DNA from: Pseudomonadota bacterium
GTDB taxonomy: Bacteria > Pseudomonadota > Gammaproteobacteria > Burkholderiales > Methylophilaceae
NCBI GenBank assembly: GCA_029549705.1
Contig: JAKPIR010000415.1
Coordinates: forward strand, 1 to 6,827
Length of the DNA: 6,827 bases
Direction: 5' to 3'
The number at the start of each line of letters is the position of its first letter. Within the stretch, counting starts at the first letter, position 1. The notes beneath the pieces were generated by a model that saw only the letters and a program-made list of their open reading frames with translations, did no database searches and was not told where the DNA came from. A program made the position numbers and the translations under genes. Positions 5,413-6,827 of this stretch are shown one piece after another.

Positions 5413-5444
5413 TAAACTTAATGTATTAGAACAGGATTCCAATC

Positions 5445-5954
5445 ATGCCTTCCATGTACCAGCACACCATTCCGCCATTAAAACGTGCCTTACGTAACCT
5501 TGCCGCTATTTTAAAAAAAGGCGCCGCTTATGCTAAGGCAAAAAATATCGAGCCTGGCGTGCTGTTAAATGCACGGCTTTTTCCTGATATGTATCCGCTC
5601 GTTCGTCAGGTGCAAATTGCCACAGACATGAGTAAAGGCGCAGCAGCGCGCTTGGCAAATGTGGAAATTCCAAAGTTTGAAGACAATGAAACCACGTTTG
5701 ATGAACTCCAGACACGCATTGCCAACACCATTGCCTTTATTGACAGCATTCAGCCTGCACAACTCGAAGGCAGTGAAACGCGTGAAGTGGTGATTAGCGT
5801 GCGTAAAGTCAATTTAACATTTACCGGGCTGGATTACTTATTGAAGTGGGTGAACCCCAATGTGTATTTTCATGCGACTACAGCGTACAACATTTTGCGT
5901 CACAACGGTGTTGACCTAGGCAAGTCAGATTTTCTTGGGCCAAGAAAAGATTAA
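5445..5954 (+). CDS. DUF1993 family protein
   Basis: The 169-residue protein matches the DUF1993 family along its whole length: MYQHTIPPLKRALRNLAAILKKG at the start, DMYPLVRQVQIATDMSKGAAARL (48-70) in the middle, and FHATTAYNILRHNGVDLGKSDFLG at the end. The family is, as I recall, related to DinB-like four-helix metal-binding proteins; the conserved His in YFHATTAY and RHNG fit that idea, but no reaction is known. It is cytoplasmic with no signal or membrane segment. AGGA at 5433-5436 lies 8 bases before the ATG. Its leader holds the FNR box. A weak AT-rich hairpin (TTTTCTT / AAGAAAA, 5930-5948) followed by a T-run overlaps the stop and may end transcription. Confidence 0.9.
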   Translation: MPSMYQHTIPPLKRALRNLAAILKKGAAYAKAKNIEPGVLLNARLFPDMYPLVRQVQIATDMSKGAAARLANVEIPKFEDNETTFDELQTRIANTIAFIDSIQPAQLEGSETREVVISVRKVNLTFTGLDYLLKWVNPNVYFHATTAYNILRHNGVDLGKSDFLGPRKD

Positions 5955-5966
5955 ATTTTTCGCACC

Positions 5967-6185
5967 TTATCTGGCCTTGTTTCTAAGCGGCTCCAGTAGC
6001 GAAGATAGCCCGTTATGGTCAATTTCTTGCATCAGCTGCAACAAGCGCCCCAAGTCCCCTTTTGGAAAACCTTCGCGCGCAAACCAGTTTAGGTAATGGC
6101 CGGGTAAATCGGCAATCAGGCGGCCTTTATACTTGCCATAAGGCATGGCCAGCGTCACTAAACGTTGCAAATCATCAGGATTCAT
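5967..6185 (-). CDS. DUF3820 family protein
   Basis: This 72-residue protein matches the DUF3820 family (Pfam also calls it a putative quorum-sensing-regulated virulence factor). It has the core MPYGKYKGRLIADLPGHYLNWF, then AREGFPKGDLGRLLQLM and NGLSSLLEPLR at the end. The function is unknown, and the virulence label comes from a Pseudomonas homologue and should not be carried over. The open frame runs on upstream to 6371, but homology begins at ATG 6185-6183 and the upstream part is structured non-coding DNA, so the short start is preferred although no clear Shine-Dalgarno precedes it. It converges on the DUF1993 gene with 12 bases between the stops. The multi-hairpin element at 6270-6368 lies in its upstream region. 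Confidence 0.88.
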   Translation of the reverse strand: MNPDDLQRLVTLAMPYGKYKGRLIADLPGHYLNWFAREGFPKGDLGRLLQLMQEIDHNGLSSLLEPLRNKAR

Positions 6186-6269
6186 ATGGGGCAGAAGTTT
6201 AGCATTTTGCAGTGAAAATATTGTATGCAAACGCGATGATTTATGCGCTGAAAACACTCGATAAAATTT

Positions 6270-6368
6270 AGCTGCTCTGCAAGCCTTATAAATAAAGGCT
6301 TTCGCATTCGACTTAGTGCTTTGGCACTTAGCGAGAATGGTGATACCAAGAACTGGTACAGAGCAGCT
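6270..6368. repeat. Structured palindromic element with three-armed junction; copy 2 of the dispersed repeat
   Basis: A 10-bp outer stem AGCTGCTCTG (6270-6279) / CAGAGCAGCT (6359-6368) encloses three hairpins. These are AAGCCTT/AAGGCTT (6281-6287, 6295-6301), CATTC/GAATG (6305-6309, 6335-6339) with inner AGTGC/GCACT around TTTG, and TACCA/TGGTA (6344-6348, 6354-6358). The first arm and outer stem match the palindrome at 3197-3235, but here 57 extra bases carry the second and third arms. The element fills most of the 220-base gap between the DUF3820 gene and the next minus-strand gene. It could be a mobile repeat, a 5' leader RNA for DUF3820 or a terminator for the gene at 6406; the sequence alone does not decide. 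Confidence 0.65.
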
Positions 6369-6405
6369 CAAAAGGTTTGTGGTGATTTTATCGTGAAAAA
6401 AACGT

Positions 6406-6827
6406 TTATTTGGTGCTGCTCAAAACACCCAAGCCACAATCTTGCGAAACTTGTTGCTCTAGTGCATTAAACGTATTGCCAGCTCCTGTGGCGCTGGCGT
6501 AAGGGTTTGAACGCAAGTAAGTTTGATATTCAAACTGCCGCGCACTCACCACTTTGGCGAGCGCATCAATCTTACAGGTACAGGTTTCCATAACGTTGGC
6601 AGCTTTTGACTGCGTGCTGCATTGTTGAATAGCATCGTCACGAGTTGCTTTTGGCCATGTAAGCGTATTGGTTTGGTTTGGTAGCAACACCGCGCGCGAT
6701 TGCGAAAGCGTTGCATAAAGCATTTCAATGCTCGCACGTAGCTTGCCTAGTTCGGCCGTTTGCAAGGTATCTTGATGTGCCACGACCAATGTGGCTGCAT
6801 CAACCTCAAATTGCGCGCTTGCTGTAG
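6406..6827 (-). CDS. Hypothetical, probably exported protein, C-terminal part (partial)
   Basis: The minus-strand frame is open from the right edge of the window to TAA at 6408-6406, so its true start lies outside; about 139 residues are visible. I recognise no family. The first visible residues, TASAQFEVDAATLVVAHQ, would fit the end of a signal peptide with an AxA cleavage site (A-S-A), but the hydrophobic core is not in the window. The remainder is mainly polar and probably helical (TLQTAELGKLRASIEMLYATL), with four Cys: one in QQCSTQS, two in a C-T-C motif, and one in QDCGLG near the end, suggesting disulfides in the periplasm. The stop is 38 bases from the structured element on its downstream side. 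Confidence 0.6.
   Translation of the reverse strand, partial: TASAQFEVDAATLVVAHQDTLQTAELGKLRASIEMLYATLSQSRAVLLPNQTNTLTWPKATRDDAIQQCSTQSKAANVMETCTCKIDALAKVVSARQFEYQTYLRSNPYASATGAGNTFNALEQQVSQDCGLGVLSSTK

Noticed and set aside
6270..6368. tRNA gene or integron attC site
   Set aside because: The cloverleaf shape suggested it, but there is no TTCRANNC T-loop or CCA-type acceptor on either strand, and I see no paired RYYYAAC/GTTRRRY core sites at the ends.
6186..6371. N-terminal extension of the DUF3820 frame (62 codons)
   Set aside because: Family similarity starts at the ATG at 6185; the upstream part runs through the hairpin element and has no recognisable protein character.
6337..6396. Short plus-strand frame starting ATGGTGATACC
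   Set aside because: It has only 19 codons, no good ribosome site, and it overlaps the structured element.

Overview
The window looks like a chromosomal segment of a methylotrophic betaproteobacterium, most likely a Methylophilaceae member such as Methylotenera or Methylophilus. The evidence is a gltD-hemE junction with betaproteobacterial-type proteins, a formaldehyde-activating-enzyme (Fae) family gene, a periplasmic metallo-beta-lactamase-fold lipoprotein of the kind linked to quinoprotein (PQQ) systems, and moderate base composition. This placement is inferred from gene content and protein character; no database search was run.

Layout. Positions 1-256 hold the 3' end of gltD (glutamate synthase small subunit) and its terminator. 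hemE (uroporphyrinogen decarboxylase, 267-1331) follows. Just behind it lies a decayed second copy of the HemE C-terminus, exactly 120 bases downstream, and then a bidirectional terminator. A cytochrome b561 gene (minus) and a metallo-beta-lactamase lipoprotein gene (plus) are divergent around a TGTGA-N6-TCACA operator-like site. After a terminator and a long perfect palindrome come a DoxX-family membrane protein (minus) and a divergent GNAT acetyltransferase (plus). Next is a Fae paralogue with Met where characterised Fae has its catalytic His, and an unrecognised 76-residue protein. From 5187 onward there is a tiny membrane-protein gene (minus, 31-32 residues), a perfect FNR/ANR-type box, DUF1993 (plus), DUF3820 (minus), a highly structured intergenic element, and the 3' part of an unrecognised probable exported protein (minus).

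The genes do not form one pathway. Most are single transcription units separated by hairpin terminators or in divergent pairs. Two intergenic control regions stand out: the CRP/FNR-type site between the cytochrome and the lipoprotein, and the FNR box between the small membrane protein and DUF1993. Both suggest respiratory or redox control. HemE and cytochrome b561 share the heme theme, and the Fae paralogue ties the region to C1 metabolism.

The most unusual observations are the active-site substitution in the Fae paralogue, the hemE tail fossil, the FNR-box-linked small membrane protein, and a pair of related palindromic repeats (around 3197 and 6270). The second repeat can fold into a three-armed junction closed by a 10-bp stem.
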